From: Eurosta solidaginis
Taxonomy: Eukaryota > Arthropoda > Insecta > Diptera > Tephritidae
NCBI RefSeq assembly: GCF_040869045.1
Contig: NC_090321.1
Coordinates: forward strand, 71,395,183-71,459,182
DNA length: 64,000 nt
Reading direction: 5' to 3'
Under the pieces are notes generated by a model. The model worked only from the letters and a program-made list of their open reading frames with translations, was not told the DNA's origin and searched no databases. The translations under genes and the position numbers were made by a program. Of this stretch, positions 47,011 to 59,113 are shown in pieces (positions within the stretch are counted from its first letter, which is position 1; every line of letters starts with the position of its first letter).

Positions 47011-47117
47011 AAAGTGTCAGGGTGGGTGTTCCCCACGTTTGGGCGTCTGCAAGATATACGCTACCTTGGACCGCTCGTGATGCATGGGGTGGGGTGGCCG
47101 TCATGGGAAAAACACCA

Positions 47118-47762
47118 GGTTGATGTTGTTGTCACCTCCATGGCGTCTTATCCACCACCCAAGACAACATGGTCCATAATTGAGCTGATTTCAGCCGAGT
47201 TTACAGGCCATTCTGTTTTATAACTCTTCAGACACATCAGTGATTCCACGTCAAATAGCTTTGATGCTGCATCTTTGGATGCAGTAACAAACAGAATACC
47301 ATTTTTATTTACCTGCATATCGTTTTTAACAGCCGTATGATCACTTATTGATGTAATCTCACGACCGCCCTCCCGTATATCCCAAACAGAAATTTGGCCA
47401 TTTTCGTGCCCTATGATTATTGTTTCATCCAAGGGTCTCCACAGCATAGATGTGATTGTACATGCCAGCATAGGTATACGTGGCAATGGGCTTTGCTCGG
47501 CAGTACTTTCATCGGCTGTGCGTGCATCAATTGCGAGCCTCCGTTCTGGATTTTGTCCCGTGTCCTTGTCCGGGGAGGGGCCGCTGGTTTGCCGGAGTGA
47601 CTGAGGCCGCATGTCCTCGCCTGCGACTTTGTGGTGTTTTGCATGTTTATTTATATATTTTATTTGGGGTTTGTGTTTTTTGCCGTGAAATGTCAAAACA
47701 AATGACAGCAACAACTTTCTCACCACAAGTAAGTTAAAAGCTCTATGCCAGAAGGTTGCCAT
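47118..47762 (-). pseudogene. Captured eIF3i (eIF3 subunit I, WD-repeat) fragment in the 5' LTR
   Basis: The minus-strand ORF 47762-47148 has 204 codons. From about residue 66 it matches the middle-to-late WD repeats of eIF3i: [105 protein letters not shown] follows where the family has a Q codon, and the match resumes as DAMEVTTTST before ending at about 47118. eIF3i is a universally conserved translation-initiation subunit of about 325 residues; here about 140 are present. The first 65 residues are unrelated LTR sequence. No role shown; capture by the element is inferred from its presence in both LTRs. Confidence 0.88.
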
Positions 47763-47893
47763 ATGACGAAATGTAGGTACGGTGGGCTAGGGCTTAGGAA
47801 AAGGATGGATATAGGGAGACATGGTCGTTGTTGGCTGGAATGTAAAACAATAGAAACTGCAACTAGAAACGGTGTTGCTGTTTAGCTATTGCC

Positions 47894-47902
47894 TATATAA
47901 AG
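47894..47902 (+). promoter_or_regulatory. TATA-like box in the 5' LTR
   Basis: TATATAAAG, a close fit to the TATA consensus, in sense orientation, about 2.15 kb before the LTR end. Identical in the right LTR at 56960-56968. Whether it is the element promoter is untested. Confidence 0.45.
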
Positions 47903-50070
47903 GGGTTAGTTACCATTAAAAGAATATAATAGCTGTGTCAATAAAGGTGATTATGTTGACTGTGCGCAGGATCGCGTAAACGATTTTTAATAATTTGTAT
48001 AGATATACATATATCCCTGGCGCGAGGTCCAGTAAGGACAAAATCGTAGTGTTTTTTTTTTGTGGTGTTCAAAATTTATGTGCGGCGTGGCAAAACGCTC
48101 ATAAAGAAACCCGCGGTCGTCCGGAAAAGCAATTTTAAAGGCTAAAGGCCTAGGATTCCGGCCGGCACGAAAATTACAGATTTTTTGGCTAATGCGCATG
48201 ATGGATGTGGAATACGCAGGGACAGCAGTTAAACAGTGGTAAGTCGGTGGATTTAATTTTTTTTTTAGACATATTGTCCATTCTTCCTTTTTTTTTTTTG
48301 CGCCTTTTGGGGGTTCATGTACCTAAAGTTTTTATTGCGGTGGCTTGTCACTAAATTTCTAATGTCTTTCTGCAAGCCCCAGGCAAACGTTTCATAAGTG
48401 TCTTCCTGTAAAATTCTTTTTGGTAAAAATTTTTTTTTGATAATTTTATTAGTTGCCGGGGTCACGAAATTCCCAACAAACAATTTAGTTTAATATCGAC
48501 TCGATATGCCCTTGAGATCAAATTCCTTCCTCAAATCTTTAACGTTAATTCTCTGCATCATCGCAAAGGCTATTCTCTATTTGGGATCGAAGGCCATTAA
48601 TTTTCTTTGCTGGTATTCACTTTTGTACTTGGGGTATACTTATTTATGATATGCAGATTGTTCGAATAACAAGTGTACATATTTTTTTTTGGCAATAAAA
48701 ATGAACGAAATATAATTTTATATATATGTATTACATATATGTGGAAGTGCGGTTAGAAAGTTGTTCAAAATTCCTCAACTTCACCTCTAATACCGCGTAA
48801 GGTGATAACTTATGTTCGAGAATAAACTTGGCTGTGTTTGTTGGGTGTCTTCACATATTAATGAGTCAAGTGCACCCTCGAAGACTACGCGAGGTGCATG
48901 AACGCCAAACGGGCGCAAAAGCACCAGCCTTTTTTGTAACAGTTTAAAATATAGTTTCTATCTGTTAGTTGAACACCACCTCGTCAATAAACAAAAGCCT
49001 TTTGGTCTGCGCCAGGGAAATTTTTTTCGGAAATCTACCATGATCACTTTTCACCAGCATACAGGCATACAACAGTGCCTCTAAAACCACGTGAGGTGAA
49101 GACAGCGAAATTCGTGTAAAAAAGCTTTTGGTTAATGTAACCCAACAAGCAAATGAAGGCAGTTTCTGTTAAGATAAATAAAAATATATATATGTATACG
49201 TAGTGTATTAATTGTTGTAATTTTTGGTATTTGATGTCAAATTGATGATAGTCGGACACATGAAATCTCCAAACCGGGGTCCCAAGATCGCAAGAGTGTC
49301 CTTATCGCTGGAATATCCAGCTGCCCCAAATATCCATTTTCCACCGAAGAGAGCTCTTTTAGGTAGGCTGTAGGATTTGGGTGTTGTATTCAAAGTAGAG
49401 CTCATCTTGAGCTAGGCGAAGGGTTTGGTTTTTTTTTGTGCTGACACAGAAGAAAACAAACGATTGTAATATTTTATATAAGTTTTCTTTTGCATGACCA
49501 TGGGTGTAAAGTAATTTTTTGTTGCTGAGACAGCACTCATGGTTAATAAATCATATAAAGAAAATCCGTTGAAGAAATTTTAAAATAATATATATATATG
49601 CTGTAGGATTGTAGATCCACTTATACATATGTGTTATGCGTAGGCATTTGTGATTAAGTATAAATGTCTGTTTAATTTATAATTGTAAGAAGATAAATCT
49701 GTTAAGTATGTTTCGGGTCGTGTTAATATACCTGTTTAAAGCATGAAAAGAAATTGAAATATGGTTTGCTGATTTAATCGGTTGGGGATGGGGATGATGG
49801 CAAAAGGGTAGGTAGTGTGGAATCCCGAGGAGAAAAGGTAAGAAAGGGGACCTGCTGAACTCCGAAATAAACGAGCGGTCCGAGGTAGGGTGGGCTTCTG
49901 GTGGGATGTATGGAGGCGTATGAGGATGATGATTGTAACATCCGCCTCGCATCAATGTGGCTAAAGGGTTGAGGATCCCGCCTTTAAACTGAGCTAGCTG
50001 AGGGTAAATCCACATTGATCGCGCAAAGGGGCGGATGCACTTTCAAGGTGTACGTTACAATTATTAATTA

Positions 50071-50088
50071 TGGCGCCCAAACAAAAGA
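50071..50088 (+). other. Primer-binding site, tRNA-Lys-like
   Basis: TGGCGCCCAAACAAAAGA, 11 bases after the LTR. The first 13 bases follow the lysine-tRNA type site (TGGCGCCC-AACA pattern). The 11-base gap to the LTR is longer than usual, so the exact LTR end or site could be off slightly. Confidence 0.65.
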
Positions 50089-50887
50089 AAAATGGTGTCA
50101 TGTAGTATATGACACACAACCGGAAGTAGGAAATTTAGTATATACCTATATTTATAACTCCTAAATGAAACCATAGGGTACAACACCTGCGCCTTAGCTT
50201 GGAATTGGCGCCCACTAATGAGCAAACATTCCGTGGAGTTTTACCATCTAATCCGGCGAAAAGGATCAAAGCTCACTCTCTCAAAATAAATATTTCAAGC
50301 TAAAGGTAAAGTCACCAGATACACAATCATCCAACTAAACGGGTCTGCCTCTGTGTGCCCATCAGTCCCAATTGGTGACTCGGAAGTTGTGTTAGTTTCA
50401 CGAACCCAATCGCACCGATACGGAAGGATGGAATCACATGGGTAGATCCTATCAATAGCCCAGAGATGACATAGCCAAACCAAGAAGGTCAGGCCATTAG
50501 CATCTAAGTAAATTTTTTCAATTGATTTTTTTTTTTTGCTTTTTTTTAAATACAAAACAATCTACATAATTTTTTTTTGGGTTAAAATCAGGAGAATTGG
50601 AAGTGCAGTTTTTAAAATGTTATGGCCACAAGCATTAAGGCATGTAAAGCTTCTGCTGCATAACGAGCCCCCGAATTACGATGTTTTCATTTTTATATCC
50701 TTTTTTGGTAGCATATACAATTCTATACATCCTCACCGGAACGTAACTGTTGCTCCTTGGATCCCTCACAGAAACCGAGTTTTTTTTTTATTGCCCTCGA
50801 GTCATCTGAACCTGCTCCCCAACCATATACAGTGAAATTAAGAAAATAAAGAAAGTAAATTCGAAACTATTTAGAGTTGAGTCATAG

Positions 50888-52548
50888 ATGGTGAAAAGTG
50901 GTATAGGAAAAAAATTGCGTAATCTAATGAATCGTAGACCAGCCCCTTATAATTTCCGATATACAAACAGAAATAAAATCATGTTACAGCCTAACGAACA
51001 GATCCCCAACCAGCCTAGTAGAAACGACCCTTCTTTTATCGATCTCTCGGATCGCATAGGAGGGGGTAACAATGCAGGAGCTATGGGCGGGGATACAAGA
51101 CAGGAGGCAAGCTCAAATAGCACACAGATAGAAACCAACAAAAATACAGGCACATTGCCAAAGCCACCAAAAGAGTTCCAGCCAGCACGGCCAATAGTGG
51201 CCCCACCGCCCAACCTATCCTTTCCCCCACCTATCGTGTCCAACAATGGCGAACCCAATCGCTCAGCTAAAAACGGCTCGCGTGATATTCGGGAAGATAT
51301 GGAACCAATTTTGAGGGAAATGATGGCGGAGGCAAAAACCGCTATTGTTAATGCAATGCGCGATATCATACCGGATTTGGTTAGAACGGTAAGAGATACA
51401 GATGCAGGAATAGGGAGTAATGGGTCGCGTAATAAAAATAAAAGAAGGAGACATAACTCCAGTATGGAATCCTACGATTCCAGGCGTTCCAGAAATGGGT
51501 TTGCGATACAGGAGAACCCAACCAACGCTCAAACAATGAGAAGCAATAATAGGCCGACATCGTATACGGCAACACATGCCTTCACTCGCCATGACCCACG
51601 ATCAATTCGCCAACAACCTATTGTGGATGCAGGGGCACCCGCGGCTATCGCTACAGAACATCGTGCAACAGTAGCACGCGAAAACAGGGAGTTCGTCAGA
51701 TCAGATCTTAACATCGAGAAGTGGGGCATTAGCTTCCAAGGGAATCGTGACACTATGACGGCAGAAGATTTTATTTTTAGGTTAGGATATCTAAAAGAAC
51801 AATACGGGTGTTCATGGGGCGAGGTCATACTACTGGGTGGCGAGGCGCGTGAGTGGTACTGGCTCTATATCCGGTCCCATGGTAGAAACGATTGGCCAAC
51901 CCTACAACATGCACTCCGGCGTCAGTTCGCGTCGCAACAAACTGATTTCGAGGTTCTAAGGGAATTGACGGAGAGGAAGCAAGGCCGAATGAAACGATCG
52001 ACGAGTATTTTCACGTCGTTGGTACGTTGCGCTCGCGACTCCGGAATCCCATCCCGGAATATGAAATAATACGGTTGGTAAAAGGGAACTTGCGCGAGTC
52101 CCTGGCTAAAATGGTTTACCCAATTTCCGCGTACTCGCTGGACCAGTTAAGGATGGAGTGTAAGGAGATTGAACGGGTTTTTCCGCGTCGCGAGCGTATG
52201 CCAGCGAATGTGTTTACGACACGTATACAGCGCGTCGATGAGGTTAGCCAGGCACAAGAACAAGAGTATTTCACTCCCGGTGATGAGGGTCAAGTCGCCG
52301 TGGAGGAAATACATCATTCGTCAAGCAAGCAGGGTGTGGTTCAGAGAAAAGTATCGTGTTGGAACTGTGGGGCGGATGGGCACTTTTTCACCGAGTGTAT
52401 GTCTCTACAGCGTCGAGTTTTTTGTTACAAATGCGGGAAGCGAGACGTGATTACCCCCAAGTGTCCGTCGTGTAATCCTTCGGGAAACATGTCACGGAGC
52501 GCGGTTGCGACGGGGGAATCGCGCGGTACCCAAACCCTGTCAAAATAG
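50888..52548 (+). pseudogene. gag: Gag of the giant-LTR element, one frameshift
   Basis: ATG at 50888. The first frame runs to 52069, but homologous-looking sequence moves to the -1 frame at about 51985 (NETIDEYFHVVGTLRSRLRN), where it continues to 52548. Proline/asparagine-rich N-terminal third. Capsid region around W-G-I-S-F-Q-G and GEAREWYWLYIRSHGRNDW. Two knuckles near the end: CWNCGADGHFFTEC (CX2CX4HX4C) and CYKCGKRDVITPKC, where the usual histidine position is changed (I/T), plus CPSC. The end is TCA-AAA-TAG with pol in the -1 frame. Confidence 0.85.
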
Positions 52549-55500
52549 ATGCGGCTACGAACACGCCCTCCGATAAGGAGTGTGCATTAACAAACGAAAA
52601 AGAAATTTCTATTTTTAAAAACACTACGACAGGTAGGCAACCGAAGGCGTTTAAGGAAAGTACGCCATCCTACGAGGAACGGTACAGAAAATATATTGAA
52701 ACTCGGGAAAGAATCTTTGCAGAAAGTATAGTAATGGGACGTCGGGCAGTGTCGCGAAGAGTTCAGAAGGCGAGGCAGCGATTTCGTCAACGAAAATTAC
52801 TCCGGCAAAAAGTAATAGCTTCGGTCAAGAAGATTAGTAGCATTGACCCGCGGGTGTTCGCGGAGATTGAAATCTTGGGGGTACAAACACGCGGCTTATT
52901 AGATACCGGCGCGTCCGTAAGTATTTTAGGCCGGGGGTGTAGGGAGTTCGTTGACGAAATAGCTGTGCCGATCGAGCGATATGTGTCCTCCGTCAGAACG
53001 GCAGGCGGTCGCAGGCACAATATTCTTGGCAAGATCACGGTACCCGTTAGATTCAATAGTTTAGTACACAAAATCACATTCTTTTTATGCCCCTACCTGG
53101 AGCAAAATATTTACCTTGGCGTGGACTTTTGGCGTACATTCCAGTTGGCCCCGGAGGTAATAGCTGCCGATGAAATCGATCTTACCAAGATAGAAGAGGA
53201 AATGGTGTCTGAAGAAGATCGAAATGAGAGACGCGTATTACACAGCCTTACAGCTGAGCAAAAACAACGCTTAGACGAAGTTGTTAGTGGTTTCAGGACG
53301 TATGAAAAGCATGGGTTAGGGCGTACCAACATAGAAAAACATACCATCAAGCTGGTCGACGACGTGGTGCCAATCAAGGAGCGGCACTATCCTCTATCCC
53401 CAGCCATGCAGAAAATCGTATACGAAGAAGTAGACAAGATGCTGAAGCTGGGGGTGATAGAGGAAAGTGAAAGCCCTTGGAGTAACAACACGACTATAGT
53501 ACGTAAACCCGGGAAAAATCGGTTTTGCTTAGATGCACGGAAATTAAATGGAGTCACGGTGTAGGATGCGTATCCGCTACAAAACATCGAGGGCATTCTA
53601 AGTCGCCTCGATGACACACACTTTATAAGTAGTGTCGATTTAAAGTTCGCCTTTTGGCAAATCGAACTTGATGACAGTAGTAAGGCATACACAGCATTCA
53701 CCGTGCCCGGACGCCCTCTCTATCAATTTGTTACAATGCCGTTTGGGTTGTGTAACGCAGCCCAAATGTTATGCCGTTTAATGGACCGTGTCATTCCACA
53801 AAAGCTCAAATCTAACGTTTTTATATACCTAGATGACTTATTAATCATCGCACCCGATTGTAAATCACATCTGCGAATCCTACAGGAGGTCGTTATATGT
53901 CTAAGAGACGCGAATTTAACGATAGGGTTAGGCAAATCCAAATTTTGTTTTAAGGAGTTGCCCTATTTGGGTTATATAGTAGGAAGTGGGATGTTAAAGC
54001 CAGACCCCGAAAAAATTAAAGCAATCCAGAACATTCCTATTCCCAAGTCAGTCAAGGAAGTCCGTAGTTTCCTTGGTACCGCCGGTTGGTATAGGCGATT
54101 CATAAAAGATTTCGCCACTATGGCAGCGCCTCTAACCGACTCTTTAAAAAAGGGAAGGAAATTTGAAATATCCACCGAAGCTCTGGAAGCAATCAATGAT
54201 TTAAAGAAAGCTCTGACGAGTGCTCCGGTCCTTAAGCACCCGGATTTTTCGAAGCGATTTTGGGTGCAGTGCGATGCATCTGACTATGGTCTGGGTGCTG
54301 TACTATACCAGAAGGAAAACGATGGCGCAGAAAAGCCAATCGCGTACTTTTCGCAAAAGTTTAACGAGTGCCAAAGGAAGTACAGCACGACAGAGAAGGA
54401 ATGCCTCGCGGCTGTGATGGCGGTAAAGAAATTTCGTCCCTATATTGACCTGATGCCTTTTACGGTAGTGACGGACCACGCTAGTTTAAAGTGGTTAATG
54501 TCGTTGAGAGACTTAAATGGGAGATTAGCTAGGTGGTCACTGCAACTACAAGCGTTTAACTTTGAAATCGAACATCGGAAAGGCTCAGACAATGTTGTGG
54601 CCGACACCCTGTCGCGTTGCATTGAGGAAATTTACACTTCACCCATCGCAAATATGGAAACAGTGGAGTTCGAATCGAAGGAGTACAAAGATTTAATAAA
54701 GACTGTAGAAAACAATAAGGAACGGCTTCCTGATCTCAAGGTAGAAGACGGGATGGTATTTAAAAAATTTGTATCTAAAGACATGGAATTGGAGGAAAAT
54801 GAATGGAAATTATGGGTCCCTGAAGCTTTGACTTCGACTCTTCTCGAAAAGGCACATTGTCCCGAGATAGCTGCGCATGGTGGCATGGCCAAAACGTTGC
54901 ACCGCCTACGGAGGTTGTATTATTGGCCGAATATGGTGGTACAAGTACGAAATTTTGTGAGGGACTGTCAGACCTGCAAGGAAACAAAACCAGCGAATGC
55001 AGTTTTGAAACCGGGAATAGGTAATGAGGTAGTAACGATCCGCCCATTTCAGAAAATATACATAGATTTTCTGGGGAAATACCCTAGATCTAAACGCGGA
55101 AACTCTTTCATATTCATTGTGGTCGATCATTTTTCTAAATTTATATTTCTAAAAGCCATGCGCGAAGCTACAGCCGGAAATGTGGTTAAGTTCATCACAG
55201 ATATAAGTTGGGGGTACCGGAAGTTATCCATTCCGACAATGGAAAACAGTTTACTTCGAGTCAATTCTCTGAACTGTTAGGGGGGTTAAGCACCTAAAGA
55301 CAGCTTTCTATGCTCCCCAATCCAATGCAGCCGAACGCGCTAACCAATCCGTACTAGCAGCCATCCGGTCGTACCTTGAAAACGATCATCGTGACTGGGA
55401 TTTATATCTCACAGAAATAGAATGCTCCCTTCGCAGCGCGGTGCACTCTGCAACAGGAGTGTCACCCTATTTTGCATTGTTTGGCTTTAACATGTTTACG

Positions 55501-55875
55501 AACGGATCAGATTATGCACTAGCACGGAAATTAGATAGTCTATCTGACAACGAAATGTTCATCCTCGATCATAGTGATAGACTGAGGATAATACGTGAGA
55601 AAATAAGAGAAAATCTACATGAAGCATATGAGACGAACGCGTCCCGCTACAACAAAAGAATACGCCAAACACGCTTCATACCCGGACAAGAAGTATATAA
55701 ACGCAACTTTGTGCTTAGCGACTTTAAGCAAAACATCAATTCGAAGTTTTGCAGAAAATTTACTAAATGTCGCGTTTCAAAGGTGTTGGGGAACAATATG
55801 TATCTTCTTGAGTCTTTGGCAGGGAAAAACCTACATAGGTGCTTGGCATGCCAAAGATATCAAACAATAACCTAA
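52549..55875 (+). pseudogene. pol: Pol of the giant-LTR element, one stop and at least two frameshifts
   Basis: The pol frame is open from within the gag end (no need for the ATG at 52734). Protease LLDTGASVSILG near 52900. RT begins near 53380 and is cut by TAG at 53562-53564 between GVTV and DAYPLQNIEG, a single-base change from a sense codon. RT continues with FISSVDLKFAFWQIEL and YLDDLL near 53827. RNase H: CDASDYGLGAVLYQ and STTEKECLAAVMAV. Integrase: HGGMAKTLHRL...CQTCKE finger, IDFLG and SDNGKQF acids, NAAERANQS. Frame changes occur near 55205 and 55285. The last open part is 55441-55875. No env follows. Confidence 0.88.
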
Positions 55876-56085
55876 CCGTTACCTGAGATGTTTCTGTCCG
55901 TCGATGAGGGTCAAGTCGGCGGGGAGACAGCAGCCAGGGAGTATCAGTACCGGGTTCACCTACAAAGAACACCTAAAGTAAAAAAATTCTTATATGCAAA
56001 CAAAGTATGGCAAAAACTTCCCGCAAGTAGTCGTATACCAATCGATTCGACACATGCCCGGCTGAGCTCTCGTGGCAGGAGACAA
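55876..56085 (+). other. Internal 3' region and weak polypurine tract of the giant-LTR element
   Basis: About 210 bases between the end of integrase and the right LTR. The last bases, GTGGCAGGAGACAA, are purine-rich but broken by a C and a T, a poor tract compared with the CsRn1-type element. No ORF of note. Confidence 0.6.
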
Positions 56086-59000
56086 TGTCAGGGTGGGTGT
56101 TCCCCACGTTTGGGCGTCTGCAAGATATACGCTACCTTGGACCGCTCGTGATGCATGGGGTGGGGTGGCCGTCATGGGAAAAACACCAGGTTGATGTTGT
56201 TGTCACCTCTATGGCGTCTTATCCACCACCCAAGACAACATGGTCCATAATTGAGCTGATTGCAGCCGAGTTTACAGGCCATTCTGTTTTATAAGTCTTC
56301 AGACACATCAGTGATTCCACGTCAAATAGCTTTGCTGCTGCATCTTTGGATGCAGTAACAAACAGAATACCATTTTTATTTACCTGCATATCGTTTTTAA
56401 CAGCCGTATGATCACTTATTGAGGTAATCTCACGACCGCCCTCCCGTATATCCCAAACAGAAATTTGGCCATTTTCGTGCCCTATGATTATTGTTTCATC
56501 CAAGGGTCTCCACAGCATAGATGTGATTGTACATGCCAGCATAGGTATATGTACGTGGCAATGGGCTTTGCTCGGCAGTACTTTCATCGGCTGTGCGTGC
56601 ATCAATTGCGAGCCTCCGTTCTGGATTTTGTCCCGTGTCCTTGTCCGGGGAGGGGCCGCTGGTTTGCCGGAGTGACTGAGGCCGCATGTCCTCGCCTGCG
56701 ACTTTGTGGTGTTTTGCATGTTTTATTTATATATTTTATTTGGGGTTTGTGTTTTTTGCCGTGAAATGTCAAAACAAATGACAGCAACAACTTTCTCACC
56801 ACAAGTAAGTTAAAAGCTCTATGCCAGAAGGTTGCCATATGACGAAATGTAGGTACGGCTTAGGAAAAGGATGGATATAGGGAGACATGGTCGTTGTTGG
56901 CTGGAATGTAAAACAATAGAAACGGCAACTATAAACGGTGTTGCTGTTTAGCTATTGCCTATATAAAGGGGTTAGTTACCATTAAAAGAATATAATAGCT
57001 GTGTCAATAAAGGTGATTATGTTGACTGTGCGCAGGATCGCGTAAACGATTTTTAATAATTTGTATAGATATACATATATCCCTGGCGCGAGGTCCAGTA
57101 AGGACAAAATCGTAGTGTTTTTTTTGTGGTGTTCAAAATTTATGTGCGGCGTGGCAAAACGCTCATAAAGAAACCCGCGGTCGTCCGGAAAAAGCAATTT
57201 TAAAGGCTAAAGGCCTAGGATTCCGGCCGGCACGAAAATTACAGATTTTTTGGCTAATGCGCATGATGGATGTGGAATACGCAGGGACAGCAGTTAAACA
57301 GTGGTAAGTCGGTGGATTTAATTTTTTTTTGAGACATATTGTCCATTCTTCCTTTTTTTTTTGCGCCTTTTGGGGGTTCATGTACCTAAAGTTTTTATTG
57401 CGGTGGCTTGTCACTAAATTTCTAATGTCTTTCTGCAAGCCCCAGGCAAACGTTTCATAAGTGTCTTCCTGTAAAATTCTTTTTGGTAAAAATTTTTTTT
57501 TGATAATTTTATTAGTTGCCGGGGTCACGAAATTCCCAACAAACAATTTAGTTTAATATCGACTCGATATGCCCTTGAGATCAAATTCCTTCCTCAAATC
57601 TTTAACGTTAATTCTCTGCATCATCGCAAAGGCTATTCTCTATTTGGGATCGAAGGCCATTAATTTTCTTTGCTGGTATTCACTTTTGTACTTGGGGTAT
57701 ACTTATTTATGATATGCAGATTGTTCGAATAACAAGTGTACATATTTTTTTTTGGCAATAAAAATGAACGAAATATAATTTTATATATATGTATTACATA
57801 TATGTGGAAGTGCGGTTAGAAAGTTGTTCAAAATTCCTCAACTTCACCTCTAATACCGCGTAAGGTGATAACTTATGTTCGAGAATAAACTTGGCTGTGT
57901 TTGTTGGGTGTCTTCACATATTAATGAGTCAAGTGCACCCTCGAAGACTACGCGAGGTGCATGAACGCCAAACGGGCGCAAAAGCACCAGCCTTTTTTGT
58001 AACAGTTTAAAATATAGTTTCTAGTTGAACACCACCTCGTCAATAAACAAAAGCTTTTGGTCTGCGCCAGGGAAATTTTTTTCGGAAATCTACCATGATC
58101 ACTTTTCACCAGCATACAGGCATACAACAGTGCCTCTAAAACCACGTGAGGTGAAGACAGCGAAATTCGTGTAAAAAAGCTTTTGGTTAATGTAACCCAA
58201 CAAGCAAATGAAGGCAGTTTCTGTTAAGATAAATAAAAATATATATATGTATACGTAGTGTATTAATTGTTGTAATTTTTGGTATTTGATGTCAAATTGA
58301 TGATAGTCGGACACATGAAATCACCAAACCGGGGTCCCAAGATCGCAAGAGTGTCCTTATCGCTGGAATATCCAGCTGCCCCAAATATCCATTTTCCACC
58401 GAAGAGAGCTCTTTTAGGTAGGCTGTAGGATTTGGGTGTTGTATTCAAAGTAGTGCTCATCTTGAGCTAGGCGAAGGGTTTGGTTTTTTTTTGTGCTGAC
58501 ACAGAAGAAAACAAACGATTGTAATATTTTATATAAGTTTTCTTTTGCATGACCATGGGTGTAAAGTAATTTTTTTTGCTGTGACAGCACTCATGGTTAA
58601 TAAATCATATAAAGAAAATCCGTTGAAGAAATTTTAAAATAATATATATATATGCTGTAGGATTGTAGATCCACTTATACATATGTGTTATGCGTAGGCA
58701 TTTGTGATTAAGTATAAATGTCTGTTTAATTTATAATTGTAAGAAGATAAATCTGTTAAGTATGTTTCGGGTCGTGTTAATATACCTGTTTAAAGCATGA
58801 AAAGAAATTGAAATATGGTTTGCTGATTTAATCGGTTGGGGATGGGGATGATGGCAAAAGGGTAGGTAGTGTGGAATCGCGAGGAGCAAAGGTAAGAAAG
58901 GGGACCTGCTGAACTCCGAAATAAACGAGCGGTCCGAGGTAGGGTGGGCTTCTGGTGGAATGTATGGAGGCGTATGAGGATGATGATTGTAACATCCGCC

Positions 59001-59113
59001 TCGCATCAATGTGGCAAAAGGGTTGAGGATCCCGCCTTTAAACTGAGCTAGCTGAGGGTAAATCCACATTGATCGCGCAAAGGGGCGGATGCACTTTCAA
59101 GGTGTACGTTACA
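56086..59113 (+). repeat. 3' LTR, 3028 bp, with antisense eIF3i fragment
   Basis: Same ends as the left LTR; followed by AAAG. Carries the same eIF3i-like segment at about 56189-56620 (minus). A 4-base insertion (TATGTACGTGG against TATACGTGG near 56546) breaks the antisense frame into two. At two visible positions this copy is closer to standard eIF3i than the left one: DAAAKLF and SAAIS here, DAASKLF and SAEIS there. Confidence 0.93.
56189..56719 (-). pseudogene. Captured eIF3i fragment in the 3' LTR
   Basis: Minus-strand copy of the segment at 47118-47762 with the same TAA where the family has Q, so the stop pre-dates or accompanied insertion. The upstream part is shifted by the 4-base insertion, and its open frame begins MQNTTKSQA at 56719 in a different register before joining [13 protein letters not shown]. 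Confidence 0.88.

Larger units (their letters stand above)
47015..50059 (+). repeat. 5' LTR, 3045 bp, with antisense eIF3i fragment
   Basis: TG...CA ends. A TATA-like TATATAAAG at 47894-47902 and AATAAAGG near 47940 lie in sense orientation. Antisense (minus) it carries the eIF3i-like segment at 47118-47560 and several other open stretches (for example 49208-49405 and 49677-50015) that I do not recognise. Compared with the right LTR it has, among others, a 10-base insertion (GTGGGCTAGG near 47781) and a 7-base difference near 48960. Confidence 0.93.

Noticed and set aside
47118..47762. A functional host eIF3i gene on the minus strand
   Set aside because: Only about 140 of some 325 residues, a stop where Q is conserved, unrelated N-terminus, and the same fragment in both LTRs of a retroelement.
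49677..50015. Second captured host gene in the LTR (112-codon antisense ORF)
   Set aside because: Present in both LTRs, but that is expected of any LTR sequence; composition is proline/histidine-biased and I recognise no family.
47015..59113. Plain segmental duplication of 3 kb around a retroelement
   Set aside because: The repeats have TG...CA ends, stand exactly at the edges of gag-pol, are followed by a primer site, and the whole is bracketed by AAAG; LTRs explain all of this.
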